Source of the DNA: Actinomycetes bacterium
GTDB taxonomy: Bacteria > Actinomycetota > Coriobacteriia > WRKU01 > WQUG01
Length of the DNA: 13,305 nt
NCBI GenBank assembly: GCA_009785855.1
Contig: WQUG01000039.1
Location: 1 to 13,305, forward strand
Direction of reading: 5' to 3'
The translations under genes were made by a program, and so were the position numbers. Positions within the stretch are counted from its first letter, which is position 1; every line of letters begins with the position of its first letter. The notes below the pieces were generated by a model. That model was not told where the DNA came from. It did not search any database and was given only the letters and a program-made list of their open reading frames with translations. This document shows positions 1 to 7,111 of the stretch, piece by piece.

Positions 1-118
1 CGCCTCCGCTGATGAGGTTGTAGGGGATGAAGATGGTCTGGACCGCCAGCGCGATCAGGAAGGCTCCGAAGAGCGATCCGACGATCGAAGTGCGATATGT
101 CCTGAATACATTGATCAT
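1..118 (-). CDS. YitT-family (DUF161-like) membrane protein, N-terminal fragment
   Basis: Reading leftward from an ATG at 118 gives an open frame of 39 codons that runs off the left edge. It starts MINVFRTYRT and continues into a hydrophobic segment, about residues 12-30, ending in a Pro-Tyr-Asn-Leu-Ile-Ser-Gly-Gly stretch. A first membrane helix followed by P-x-N-x-I-x-G-G is the start typical of YitT/UPF0750 membrane proteins, whose function is poorly defined. No clear Shine-Dalgarno is visible before the ATG. The gene lies downstream of the tRNA-Thr on the same strand, separated by a hairpin. Only the first helix is visible, so the family call is tentative and another small membrane protein is possible. 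Confidence 0.55.
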   Translation of the reverse strand, partial: MINVFRTYRTSIVGSLFGAFLIALAVQTIFIPYNLISGG

Positions 119-120
119 GT

Positions 121-150
121 CAGAGAACAGGCCAGCTCCGGGAGCTGGCC
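121..150 (-). terminator. Hairpin between tRNA-Thr and the YitT-like gene
   Basis: GGCCAGCTC (130-138) pairs with GAGCTGGCC (142-150), giving a perfect 9-bp GC-rich stem with a 3-nt loop. On the minus strand it follows the tRNA 3' end by 12 nt and is followed by a short pyrimidine-rich run (TGTTCTCTG, 121-129) rather than a true U-tract. It most likely ends the tRNA transcript and may act as a leaky terminator before the YitT-like gene, whose ATG lies only 11 nt beyond the stem. Confidence 0.5.
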
Positions 151-162
151 TGGCTTTCGCGC

Positions 163-238
163 TGGAGCCAACGGCCGGACTCGAACCGGCGACCTGCGCA
201 TTACGAGTGCGCTGCTCTACCAACTGAGCCACGTTGGC
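163..238 (-). tRNA. tRNA-Thr (anticodon CGU)
   Basis: The minus strand folds into a complete 76-nt cloverleaf. The acceptor stem is GCCAACG paired with CGTTGGC. The D-arm is GCTC/GAGC with an AGTTGGTA loop. The anticodon stem GCGCA/TGCGC closes the loop CTCGTAA, giving anticodon CGT, which reads ACG (Thr). The variable loop is AGGTC, and the T-arm is GCCGG/CCGGC around TTCGAGT. The 3' CCA is encoded, with discriminator base T. The second pair C2-G71 and anticodon bases G35 and U36 agree with known threonine identity elements. No intron is seen. Confidence 0.96.
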
Positions 239-247
239 GCAAAAACG

Positions 248-256
248 ATTGTAGCA
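248..256 (-). promoter_or_regulatory. Probable tRNA-Thr promoter, extended -10
   Basis: On the minus strand TGC-TACAAT (256 down to 248) is a good extended -10 element. It would start transcription about 2-3 nt before the first tRNA base at 238. No strong -35 is seen at the usual distance, which is common for extended -10 promoters. It points away from the nuo promoter about 50 bp to the right. Confidence 0.55.
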
Positions 257-278
257 TAGCCGGTGATCAAAATAGGTC

Positions 279-307
279 TTTTCTGTGGTCTTCACATGCT
301 CTATAAT
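279..307 (+). promoter_or_regulatory. Probable nuo operon promoter
   Basis: A perfect TATAAT lies at 302-307, with a weak -35-like TTTTCT at 279-284 and a 17-bp spacer. Transcription would start near 314, leaving a leader of about 43 nt before the proposed TTG start of nuoA at 357. In-frame ATGs at 285 and 306 would lie inside or upstream of the promoter, which argues against them as starts. The -35 is poor, so an activator may be needed. Confidence 0.55.
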
Positions 308-356
308 GTTAAACTTCAATTACCGGACGCTGAGTAGAAAGGTAGGTAGGGGGGTT

Positions 357-716
357 TTGGAACAGCAGATCATCCTTGCGGTCTTTCTTGTCTTCGGCAT
401 CGTGTTCATGCTCTTCGCTCTCTCGCTTTCCTGGCTCCTGTCTCCCTCGAAGCCGACCGAGGGCAAGGGCCTGACCTTCGAGTGCGGCATGGAGCCCCTC
501 GGTCTTCCCTGGATCCGCTATCGCAGCGGCTTCTTCGTCTACGCCATCCTCTACGTCATCTTCGACATCGAGACCGCCTTCCTCTATCCCTGGGCCGTGG
601 CCTTTGGGAAGGCAGCGACGGGCTGGTTCTTCTTCGTCGAGATGCTCATCTTCGTCGCCATCCTGCTCGCCGGGCTGCTCTACGCCTGGAAAGAGAAAGC
701 GCTCGCATGGCACTAG
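357..716 (+). CDS. nuoA: NADH-quinone oxidoreductase (complex I) subunit A
   Basis: NuoA is a small membrane subunit at the junction of the peripheral and membrane arms of complex I, next to NuoH, J and K at the quinone site. The product is 119 aa from the TTG start, within the family's usual size. It has three hydrophobic segments, about residues 5-28, 58-82 and 88-110. The diagnostic motifs are FECGMEP (41-47), whose Cys lies in the loop near the quinone pocket, and FDIETAFLYPWA (69-80) with the conserved acidic D70 and E72. The frame is open from 285, but those upstream ATGs overlap the TATAAT element. TTG at 357 follows a purine-rich AGGTAGGGGGG run (344-354), though the spacing is tight, so the exact start is uncertain. 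It is the first gene of the operon and overlaps nuoB by 10 bases. Confidence 0.93.
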   Translation: MEQQIILAVFLVFGIVFMLFALSLSWLLSPSKPTEGKGLTFECGMEPLGLPWIRYRSGFFVYAILYVIFDIETAFLYPWAVAFGKAATGWFFFVEMLIFVAILLAGLLYAWKEKALAWH

Positions 717-1195
717 ATCAGGTCTTCGGCGAGAACTCGATCATCTTCCTGAAGAGCGAGCAGCTCTTCGACTGGGCGCGGGGACGCAGCCTGTGGTACA
801 TGGCCTTCGGCATCGCCTGCTGCTCGCTGGAGGGCCTGATCGCGGCGGCCGGTCCGCGCTGGGATCTCGACCGCCACGGCGTCTTCTTCCGCGGTGTCCC
901 GCGTCACTCTGACGTCATGATCGTGGCAGGTACGGTCAACCGCAAGATGGCCGTCATCGTCAAGCGTCTCTATGAGCAGATGCCCGAACCGCGCTACGTG
1001 CTCAGCATGGGGGCCTGCGCGAACGGGGGTGGACCCTTCCGCGAGTATCCCAACATCGTCAACGGGGTCGACCAGATCATCCCCGTCGACGTCTACATCC
1101 CCGGCTGCCCGCCTCGCCCGGAGTCGGTCCAGTACGGGTTCTTGCAGTTGCGCAAGAAGATCAACGACGATGCGAAGGCCCGCCTTGATACGTGA
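707..1195 (+). CDS. nuoB: Complex I subunit B (cluster N2 subunit)
   Basis: NuoB carries the terminal [4Fe-4S] cluster N2, which hands electrons to quinone at the interface with NuoD and NuoH. The product is 162 aa. All four N2 ligands are visible: the tandem pair C38-C39 in GIACCSLEG, C104 in MGACANGGGPF and C134 in VYIPGCPPRPE. The family core IVAGTVNRKM (72-81) and YEQMPEPRYV (89-98) is intact. The second conserved stretch, usually EMM after CC, reads EGL, and the region is R-W-D-L-D-R-H-G, a mild departure from proteobacterial NuoB. The ATG at 707 overlaps the end of nuoA by 10 bases. The frame is open further upstream (to 482), but that part only shadows nuoA. The gene's end overlaps the start of nuoCD. 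Confidence 0.96.
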   Translation: MALDQVFGENSIIFLKSEQLFDWARGRSLWYMAFGIACCSLEGLIAAAGPRWDLDRHGVFFRGVPRHSDVMIVAGTVNRKMAVIVKRLYEQMPEPRYVLSMGACANGGGPFREYPNIVNGVDQIIPVDVYIPGCPPRPESVQYGFLQLRKKINDDAKARLDT

Positions 1196-2933
1196 CCATG
1201 AGATAACAGCGGTCCTTCAGAGTGCGTCCATCGCAGCGCTCTCTCTGGCTGAGGAGAGCTGCCTCGGGCTCGTTTTGCGCGTCGATGTGGACGCGCTCGT
1301 CGCCACGCTTGCGGCGCTCAAGGACAGCGACCTCGGCTTCGCGCAGCTCATCGATCTGTTCGGCGCCGATCTTCTTGAGAAGCGCGGCGTCATCGAAGTG
1401 ACCTATCGCCTGCGCAGTCTCGAGCGCGACTTCGATCTCTTCGTCAAGACCGACCTTGAGGCGGGCGGCGTCCTGCCTTCGGTGACGGGACTTTATCTTT
1501 CGGCCCTGCTGCCCGAGCGCGAGGCCGCCGAGATGTTCGGCCTCAGTCTCACCGGGCATCCCAATCCCAAACACCTGCTCTTGACCGACGGGGTCCCGCC
1601 GATGCTGCTCAAGTCGGTACCGATACGCAGCGCTGAAGAGTCCCGCGTTGCAGAGCTGCCCAAGGACGATCTTTCCCTGCAACTCTACAACGACTTCATG
1701 GACCGCGGCATCGTGCCGCCGGAGGATCCCGACGATCCCTTGCAGAACTACCTCTTTGCGGGCTGGATCTCGCCGGAGCCGCCGGAAGGTCCGCTCGTGC
1801 CTCGCAACATCCGGCGTGTTCCCGACGATCCCGACGCGCTGGCGACCGATCACTACCTGCTGCAGATGGGACCGCAGCATCCCTCGACGCACGGGGTGCT
1901 CAACATGGTGCTCGAGATGGACGGCGAGACGATCATCTCAAGCGAGGCGCACGTGGGCAACCTGCATCGCGGCATCGAGAAGCTGGCGGAAAGTCGCCGC
2001 TACAACCAACTCGGGACCCTCGTGGACCGGGGCGACTACGTCGGCGGCATCAACACGGAGATGGCCGTGGCGCTCTCTGTCGAGAAACTCGCGGAGATCG
2101 AGGTGCCCCAGCGCGCGAGCTGGATCCGGGTCCTCATGGCAGAGATCAACCGTCTGGCCAGCAACTATCTCTGGATCGGTCCCTGCGGGCTTGACTCGGG
2201 CGCGATGGGGATCTTCCTCTTCTGCTTATATGATCGCGAGCGCTGGCAGGAGGTGCTCGAGGAGGTCACCGGTCAGCGTCTGATGTTCAACTATGTCCGC
2301 CCTGGCGGGGTCGTTGCCGACATCACGCCGCGCGCGGTGGCGCTCATCGAGGATATGTTGAAGGACGCGGACAGTCGTCTGGACGAGCACTTCGAGGCCT
2401 TCATGGCCTCTGAGATCTTCCAGCAGCGTACCCGGGGGGTCGGGGTCGTGACGAAAGAGGACGCACTCTCTCTGGGCGCGACCGGTTTCGTCGCGCGTGC
2501 CTCCGGCATCGACTGGGACCTGCGTCGCGACCGGCCTTACGCCGCCTACGACAAGATGGACTTCGAGGTCATGACGGCAGATGAGGGAGACATCTGGTCA
2601 CGCATGCTCTGCCGCTTCGACGAGCAGCGCCAGTCGCTGCGCATGATCCGGCAGTGTCTTGATGGCATGCCGGAAGGTGACTTCATGGCTAAGATGCCCC
2701 GCGTGTTGCGGGTGCCGGAAGGCGAGGCCGCCGTTCCGGTCGAGGCGGTGCGTGGCGAGATGGAGGCCCATATCTACAGTGATGGGAGCGACAAGCCGTA
2801 TCGCATGCGCTACCGGCCGCCGACGCTCTTCTCGCTCATGATCTCCGATCTGACGCTTCCGGGGCATTTCCTGGCCGATGCGATCGTTAATCTGGGCTCC
2901 TTCGACTTCTGTTTCGGGGAGGTCGATCGATGA
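1170..2933 (+). CDS. nuoCD: Fused complex I subunits C and D (30 kDa + 49 kDa)
   Basis: A single 587-aa protein joins NuoC (about residues 1-170) and NuoD (about 210-587), close to the length of other NuoCD fusions. The NuoC part has the signature L-P-E-R-E-A-A-E-M-F-G (E116-R117-E118) and GHP (129-131). The NuoD part has GPQHPSTHG with H237 and H241, HVGNLHRGIEKLAE, and GDY with Y290, which matches the quinone-headgroup His/Tyr pair of family members. It ends in GEVDR. The Cys pairs that bind nickel in related hydrogenase large subunits are absent (the C-terminal tail has a lone Cys, FDFCFGE), so this is a quinone reductase and not an Ech-type hydrogenase. Start choice: ATG at 1170 overlaps nuoB by 26 bases with a weak AAGAAGA upstream. 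TTG at 1185 has a better-placed GAAGG (1174-1178) and is a real alternative. An in-frame ATG at 972 lies deep inside nuoB and is unlikely. Confidence 0.94.
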   Translation: MRRPALIRDHEITAVLQSASIAALSLAEESCLGLVLRVDVDALVATLAALKDSDLGFAQLIDLFGADLLEKRGVIEVTYRLRSLERDFDLFVKTDLEAGGVLPSVTGLYLSALLPEREAAEMFGLSLTGHPNPKHLLLTDGVPPMLLKSVPIRSAEESRVAELPKDDLSLQLYNDFMDRGIVPPEDPDDPLQNYLFAGWISPEPPEGPLVPRNIRRVPDDPDALATDHYLLQMGPQHPSTHGVLNMVLEMDGETIISSEAHVGNLHRGIEKLAESRRYNQLGTLVDRGDYVGGINTEMAVALSVEKLAEIEVPQRASWIRVLMAEINRLASNYLWIGPCGLDSGAMGIFLFCLYDRERWQEVLEEVTGQRLMFNYVRPGGVVADITPRAVALIEDMLKDADSRLDEHFEAFMASEIFQQRTRGVGVVTKEDALSLGATGFVARASGIDWDLRRDRPYAAYDKMDFEVMTADEGDIWSRMLCRFDEQRQSLRMIRQCLDGMPEGDFMAKMPRVLRVPEGEAAVPVEAVRGEMEAHIYSDGSDKPYRMRYRPPTLFSLMISDLTLPGHFLADAIVNLGSFDFCFGEVDR

Positions 2934-3925
2934 ACGTCTGGCTGGTCGCCCTGCTGCGCGCGCTCCTGATACTGTTGGTCATGCTCCTCAACGGAGCGAT
3001 GGCCATCTACATGCTGCGTAAGGTCTTAGGCCATGCGCACTTGCGTCTGGGGCCGACCGAGCTCGGTCCGGCGGGATTGGCGCAGCTCATCGCGGACATC
3101 GTCAAGCTGCTCGTCAAAGAGGACCGTCATCCCAACCGTTCGGACCGGTGGCTCTATATCGTCGCGCCTTTCATCGTGTTCGTGCCCTCGTTCATGAGCT
3201 TCGCCTTCATCCCGTTCTCGGACAAGCTGGTCGCGGCCAACCCCGATCTTTCGCTGCTCATGATGCTCGCCTTCCTGTCGATCCCGCCGCTGGGGATATT
3301 CGCCGCCGGCTGGGCTTCACGCTCGAAGTACGCGACCATCGGAGCAGTGCGCGCGGTCGGGGGGATGATCACCTACGAGATCCCGCTCCTGCTCGCCGCC
3401 CTGCCTCCGGTCATGCTTGCGGGCAGCGTCAACCTGCAGGCGATCGTACACGCGCAGTCGACCTCGATCTGGTATGTGATCCCCTGCCTGCCCTCGTTCA
3501 TAGTATTCCTCATCTGTGCGCAGATGGAGATGGGACAGGCGCCCTTCGACATGATCGAGGCCGACCAGGAGCTCGTGGCCGGTTTCGCCACCGAGTACTC
3601 CGCGATGCGCTTCGGCTTCATGTATCTGGCGGAGTTCGCGGAGAACTTCGTCATGGCGGCGCTCGCCGTCACCCTGTTCCTGGGGGGCTGGACGCTGCCG
3701 GGGATCTCGGCGACGGCGCTGGGGCCCTTCGCGGTCCTGGTCTTCGTGGCCAAGTGCTATATCCTGATCTTCCTCTTCATGATGGTACGCGGTACCTACA
3801 GCCGCTACCGGGTCGATCACTATATGAACGTCGGCTGGAAGCGACTTCTGCCGCTGTCGGTCGTCTGGATCATGGTCTTCGCGGCGGCGCTCAAGGTCAT
3901 CGCGATGCTCAGAGGCGGGGCCTGA
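2930..3925 (+). CDS. nuoH: Complex I subunit H (quinone-site membrane subunit)
   Basis: NuoH anchors the peripheral arm in the membrane, forms most of the quinone channel and begins the proton-coupling path. The product is 331 aa with about eight hydrophobic segments, the usual size. Conserved loops are seen: GPTELGPAGLAQLIADIVKLLVKED near residues 43-65, a SRSKYATIGAVRAVGGMITYEIPL region, and FDMIEADQELVAGFATEYSAMRFG, the acidic cytoplasmic loop next to the quinone chamber. LFLGGW follows. Its ATG overlaps the nuoCD stop as ATGA, and GGGGAGG at 2916-2922 is a strong ribosome site 7 nt upstream, inside the end of nuoCD. Translational coupling is therefore likely. Confidence 0.97.
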   Translation: MNVWLVALLRALLILLVMLLNGAMAIYMLRKVLGHAHLRLGPTELGPAGLAQLIADIVKLLVKEDRHPNRSDRWLYIVAPFIVFVPSFMSFAFIPFSDKLVAANPDLSLLMMLAFLSIPPLGIFAAGWASRSKYATIGAVRAVGGMITYEIPLLLAALPPVMLAGSVNLQAIVHAQSTSIWYVIPCLPSFIVFLICAQMEMGQAPFDMIEADQELVAGFATEYSAMRFGFMYLAEFAENFVMAALAVTLFLGGWTLPGISATALGPFAVLVFVAKCYILIFLFMMVRGTYSRYRVDHYMNVGWKRLLPLSVVWIMVFAAALKVIAMLRGGA

Positions 3926-4386
3926 TGACCAAGCCTGCCCCCAAACTCTCGCGTTGGCCAGGAGGCCTGCTGCGCGCAGCGCGCATCGCTTTGCGCAACC
4001 TGCGGCGCCCCAACGTCGTCATCCAGTACCCCAAACAGCGCTATGAGCAACCCGAGCGTTCCCGCTGGGCGGTCGAGCAGGTCTTCGCTGAGGACGGTAC
4101 GACCAAGTGCACCGCTTGCAGGATCTGCGAGCAGACCTGCCCGGACTTCTGTATCGAGATCGACCTCGAGACCCGTGAGGATAAGACCAAGATCATCCAC
4201 TCCTGGGCCTACGAACGCGCGACCTGCATGATGTGTGGTCTGTGCGTCGAGGCCTGCCCCTTCGGCGCTATCCGCATGGGACATGATTACGAGCTCGCCC
4301 ATCGCGAGCCGGAGCTCAAACGTATCGAGCTCCTGGTCGAGGTCGAGGCAGCAGGTCCTCGCAAGAAGGAGGCCAGCGATGCTTAA
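3925..4386 (+). CDS. nuoI: Complex I subunit I (two [4Fe-4S] ferredoxin-like subunit)
   Basis: NuoI carries clusters N6a and N6b and relays electrons to N2 in NuoB. The product is 153 aa. Two complete CxxCxxCxxxCP motifs are present: C62, C65, C68 and C72 in CTACRICEQTCP, and C101, C104, C107 and C111 in CMMCGLCVEACP followed by FGAIRM. The first about 30 residues are basic and amphipathic, as expected for the helix that lies on the membrane. The start ATG shares one base with the nuoH stop (TGATG). With no NuoE, F or G in the operon, this subunit is the likely entry point for electrons from an unknown donor such as reduced ferredoxin. The donor is inferred, by analogy with other NuoEFG-less complexes. 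Confidence 0.96.
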   Translation: MTKPAPKLSRWPGGLLRAARIALRNLRRPNVVIQYPKQRYEQPERSRWAVEQVFAEDGTTKCTACRICEQTCPDFCIEIDLETREDKTKIIHSWAYERATCMMCGLCVEACPFGAIRMGHDYELAHREPELKRIELLVEVEAAGPRKKEASDA

Positions 4387-4876
4387 CACGATCGCCTTCG
4401 TCGTGCTCGGCGCCGCGCTGATCCTCGGGGCCTTTTCTGTGGTCACGGTCCGCAACGTCATGCATGCGGCCTACTGGCTGCTCGAGGTATCGGTCGTGGT
4501 CGCGGGGCTGATCTACTTCCTCTCCGCAGAATACGTCGCGATCCTGCAGCTGCTGGTGTATGTGGGCGCGGTCGGTATGCTCGTCATCTTCACGATCATG
4601 CTCACCCGTCGCGACCCGCGTGATGACGAGCGCCCTGACTCGTACTCGTACTTCGCGCTGGCGGCTGCCCTCTTGCTGTTCGCCGCCCTGGCCTTCAGCG
4701 TGGTCAAGAGTCCCACGCTGGTCGCCCGTCCGGGCGCGGCCTCGACGTCCCTCGTAGACTTCGGGCTTCAGATGTTCTCGACCTCGGGCTGGGCGCTCGG
4801 CTTCGAGATAGCCTCGCTGCTTCTGACGGTGGCGCTGATCGCCGCAGTCTGGTGGACGAAGGAGCGTGATGACTGA
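4379..4876 (+). CDS. nuoJ: Complex I subunit J
   Basis: NuoJ is a membrane subunit of the E-channel region; its third helix changes shape during coupling in characterised complexes. The product is 165 aa with about five hydrophobic segments. The conserved core RNVMHAAYWLLEVSVVV and EYVAILQLLVYVGAVGMLVIF is clear; the VYVGA stretch is the family's helix-3 hallmark. The ATG at 4379 overlaps the end of nuoI by 8 bases. It has the best ribosome site in the operon, AAGGAGG at 4366-4372, 6 nt upstream and embedded in the last codons of nuoI. The open frame continues upstream of 4379 but only as a shadow of nuoI. Confidence 0.94.
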   Translation: MLNTIAFVVLGAALILGAFSVVTVRNVMHAAYWLLEVSVVVAGLIYFLSAEYVAILQLLVYVGAVGMLVIFTIMLTRRDPRDDERPDSYSYFALAAALLLFAALAFSVVKSPTLVARPGAASTSLVDFGLQMFSTSGWALGFEIASLLLTVALIAAVWWTKERDD

Positions 4877-5193
4877 TGCAGCTGACGGTGAACTTCAGCG
4901 CGGTCATCCTGCTTGCAGTGGCGCTCTTCTGCGTCGGGCTTTACGGCGCTTTGGCGCGCAAGTCGGCGATCGGCATCCTGATGTCACTTGAGATGATGAG
5001 CATGGCCGTCACGATCAACCTGATCACGCTCGGGCGTTTCGTGAGCCCTCATCCTCTGGATAGCTGGTTCTTCACGGTCTTTCTGATGGTGATCTCGGCG
5101 GCCGAGGTCGGCCTTGGTCTTGCCCTGACGATCGCTCTGTATCGGCGCAGCCATACGAGCGAGGTCGATGAAGTCGACGAGTTGAAGGGCTGA
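4876..5193 (+). CDS. nuoK: Complex I subunit K
   Basis: NuoK is a three-helix membrane subunit homologous to MrpC and lies between NuoJ and NuoN in the proton path. The product is 105 aa, the usual length. Two buried glutamates essential in studied homologues are present: E39 in ILMSLEMMSMAVTINL (helix 2) and E77 in VISAAEVGLGLAL (helix 3). The C-terminus carries a short acidic tail (SEVDEVDELKG). Its ATG shares one base with the nuoJ stop. GAAGGAG at 4858-4864 lies 11 nt upstream. Confidence 0.96.
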   Translation: MQLTVNFSAVILLAVALFCVGLYGALARKSAIGILMSLEMMSMAVTINLITLGRFVSPHPLDSWFFTVFLMVISAAEVGLGLALTIALYRRSHTSEVDEVDELKG

Positions 5194-5197
5194 CGTG

Positions 5198-7111
5198 ATG
5201 ACCTGGCTGTTCTTCATACCCGCCTTCCCGGCCCTCGGTTTCCTGGCCCTGGCCTTCCTGCCGCGCGTCTGGCGCAACCGTCTGGTCTACCTCGGTCCGG
5301 TGCTGGTCGGGGTCTCGGCGGTCGTCGCTGTCATGGGCTTCCTCCACTACTATCCGGGAGGCGAGGTCTCCCATCCCTTCCTGACCTACAGCTGGGCGCT
5401 CGCCCGCATGGGCTCGACCCAGTTGCTGATCTCGTTCAAGATCGATTCGCTTGCGATCCTGATGCTTGCGATGGTCTCGATCGTGGGGCTCTGCGTCCAG
5501 ATATACTCGCTCTTCTATATGAAAGACGACGAGCGCCGGGGCTGGTACTTCTGCGTGCTTCTGCTCTTCACGGCGGCGATGCTCGCGCTGGTCGCCTCCG
5601 GAAACCTCCTGCTCATGTTCGCCGCCTGGGAGCTCATGGGCGTCTGCTCGTACCTGCTCATCGGCTTCTGGTACACGAAAGAGGAGCCGCGGCGGGCCTC
5701 GATCAAGGCCTTCCTGGTCACCCGCGCCGGCGACGTCGGCTTCTTCATCGCTCTGGCCGTGATCTACGGCGCCTGCGGGTCCTTCGAGCTCTCGACCATC
5801 CTGCGCACGGCGCCGTCCTGGCCTGCGGCCTCGGTGGTGACGGTCGGCATCTGTCTGCTCTGGGCCGCTGCGGGTAAATCCGCGCAGCTGCCGCTGTCAG
5901 TCTGGTTGCCGGACGCGATGGCAGGCCCCACGCCGGCCTCGGCCATCATCCACGCGGCGACCATGGTCGCTGCCGGGATCTTCGTTCTGGCGCGCATGAT
6001 GCCGGTGCTGGCGCAGTCTGCGCTGGTCCTGCATATCGCGCTCTGGGTCGGCATCATCACGGCGATCTTCGGGGCGCTGCTCGCGGTCTTCCAGACCGAC
6101 ATCAAGCGCATCCTGGCCTTCTCGACCATCTCGCAGCTGGGCCTCATGTTCGCGGCGCTGGGCATCGGGTCCATCGACGCTGCGATCTTCCACCTGATCA
6201 CTCATGCCTTCTTCAAGTCGCTGCTCTTTCTGGCAGCAGGCTCGATCATCCACGCGACCGGCACCCAGGACATCCGCAAGATGGGGGGCCTGGTCCGGCG
6301 TATGCCGATCATCTCGCTCATCTTCACCGTGGGCGCACTCTCTCTTGCCGGCGTCGTGCCGCTCTCGGGCTTCTTCAGCAAGGACGCCATCTTCGAGAGC
6401 TTCCTGGTCGCCCATCAACCGGTGGTCTTCGCGCTCGGGCTGCTCATGGCCGCGCTCACGGCGCTCTATGTGGCCAAGACCTGGCTGACGGTGTTCTTCG
6501 GGGATGCCCACAACACCGAGGCTCATGAGGGCGCCCTGCTCGAGATCATCCCGACGGGTCTGCTCGCGGTCTTCACGCTGCTGCTCGGTTTCACCGCGAA
6601 GAGCTGGCTGGGTTATCTGGACGTCCATGTCGAGATGCCGACGATCCCGATGGCGACGATCTCGACCGGGGTCATGATCGTCGGAGCAGCGGCCGGGTTC
6701 TTCCTGTACCTGCGTCACATCGACAACGATTGGTTCGCTGCCCGCAGCCCGCGTCTCATGAAGGCGCTCGACGCGCGGCTCTACACCGATGCGTTCTATG
6801 AGAAGGTCATCGTAGGTCCCTACTTCGGGCTCTCGAACCTGTTCTGGAGCCTGGACCGGACGGTCATCGATGGGGTGGTCAACGCGGCCGCCACAAGCTA
6901 TCGCCGTCTGACGGCGTTCGCCTGGCGCGCGGACGCTCACGGGATCGACGGCGCCGTCAACACGCTTGCTGCGACCGTTCGCCACGCAAGCACGCTCACG
7001 CGCAAGGTCGAGACCGGACATGTCCGGGCCTATCAACGCTTCACTGTCGGAGCTGTCATCCTGCTCATCATCGTCCTGTTCGCTGTCCTGATCCTGAAGG
7101 GGGCAATGTAG
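5198..7111 (+). CDS. nuoL: Complex I subunit L (distal antiporter-like proton pump)
   Basis: NuoL is the distal of the three antiporter-like subunits and carries the lateral helix along the membrane arm. The product is 637 aa, about the family length. Key pump residues are visible: E145 in AAWELMGVCSYLLIG (helix 5), K227 in AAGKSAQLPLSVWLPDAM (helix 7), and K395 in SGFFSKDAIF (helix 12). The TPASAIIHAATMVAAG block and the discontinuous-helix region RILAFSTISQLGLM are intact. After about residue 500 a polar stretch with the expected lateral helix ends in a final hydrophobic segment. GTG at 5195, directly before the ATG, is an alternative start; AAGGG at 5185-5189 could serve either. The gap to nuoK is 4 nt. 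Confidence 0.97.
   Translation: MTWLFFIPAFPALGFLALAFLPRVWRNRLVYLGPVLVGVSAVVAVMGFLHYYPGGEVSHPFLTYSWALARMGSTQLLISFKIDSLAILMLAMVSIVGLCVQIYSLFYMKDDERRGWYFCVLLLFTAAMLALVASGNLLLMFAAWELMGVCSYLLIGFWYTKEEPRRASIKAFLVTRAGDVGFFIALAVIYGACGSFELSTILRTAPSWPAASVVTVGICLLWAAAGKSAQLPLSVWLPDAMAGPTPASAIIHAATMVAAGIFVLARMMPVLAQSALVLHIALWVGIITAIFGALLAVFQTDIKRILAFSTISQLGLMFAALGIGSIDAAIFHLITHAFFKSLLFLAAGSIIHATGTQDIRKMGGLVRRMPIISLIFTVGALSLAGVVPLSGFFSKDAIFESFLVAHQPVVFALGLLMAALTALYVAKTWLTVFFGDAHNTEAHEGALLEIIPTGLLAVFTLLLGFTAKSWLGYLDVHVEMPTIPMATISTGVMIVGAAAGFFLYLRHIDNDWFAARSPRLMKALDARLYTDAFYEKVIVGPYFGLSNLFWSLDRTVIDGVVNAAATSYRRLTAFAWRADAHGIDGAVNTLAATVRHASTLTRKVETGHVRAYQRFTVGAVILLIIVLFAVLILKGAM

Noticed and set aside
972..1169. 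Upstream extension of nuoCD from an ATG at 972
   Set aside because: It would overlap about 200 nt of nuoB coding for conserved Cys motifs. The extra residues are Ser/Arg/Pro-rich and unlike NuoC.
1161..1892. Minus-strand open frame opposite the NuoC region
   Set aside because: No family motif, no ribosome site, and fully covered by the sense nuoCD gene.
1170..2933. NuoCD as an Ech-type hydrogenase large subunit
   Set aside because: The paired CxxC nickel ligands are missing at both ends of the NuoD part, while quinone-site His and Tyr are present.
5897..7036. Minus-strand open frame (379 codons) opposite nuoL
   Set aside because: Same antisense artefact: charged low-complexity translation, no family motif, and a complete nuoL on the other strand.
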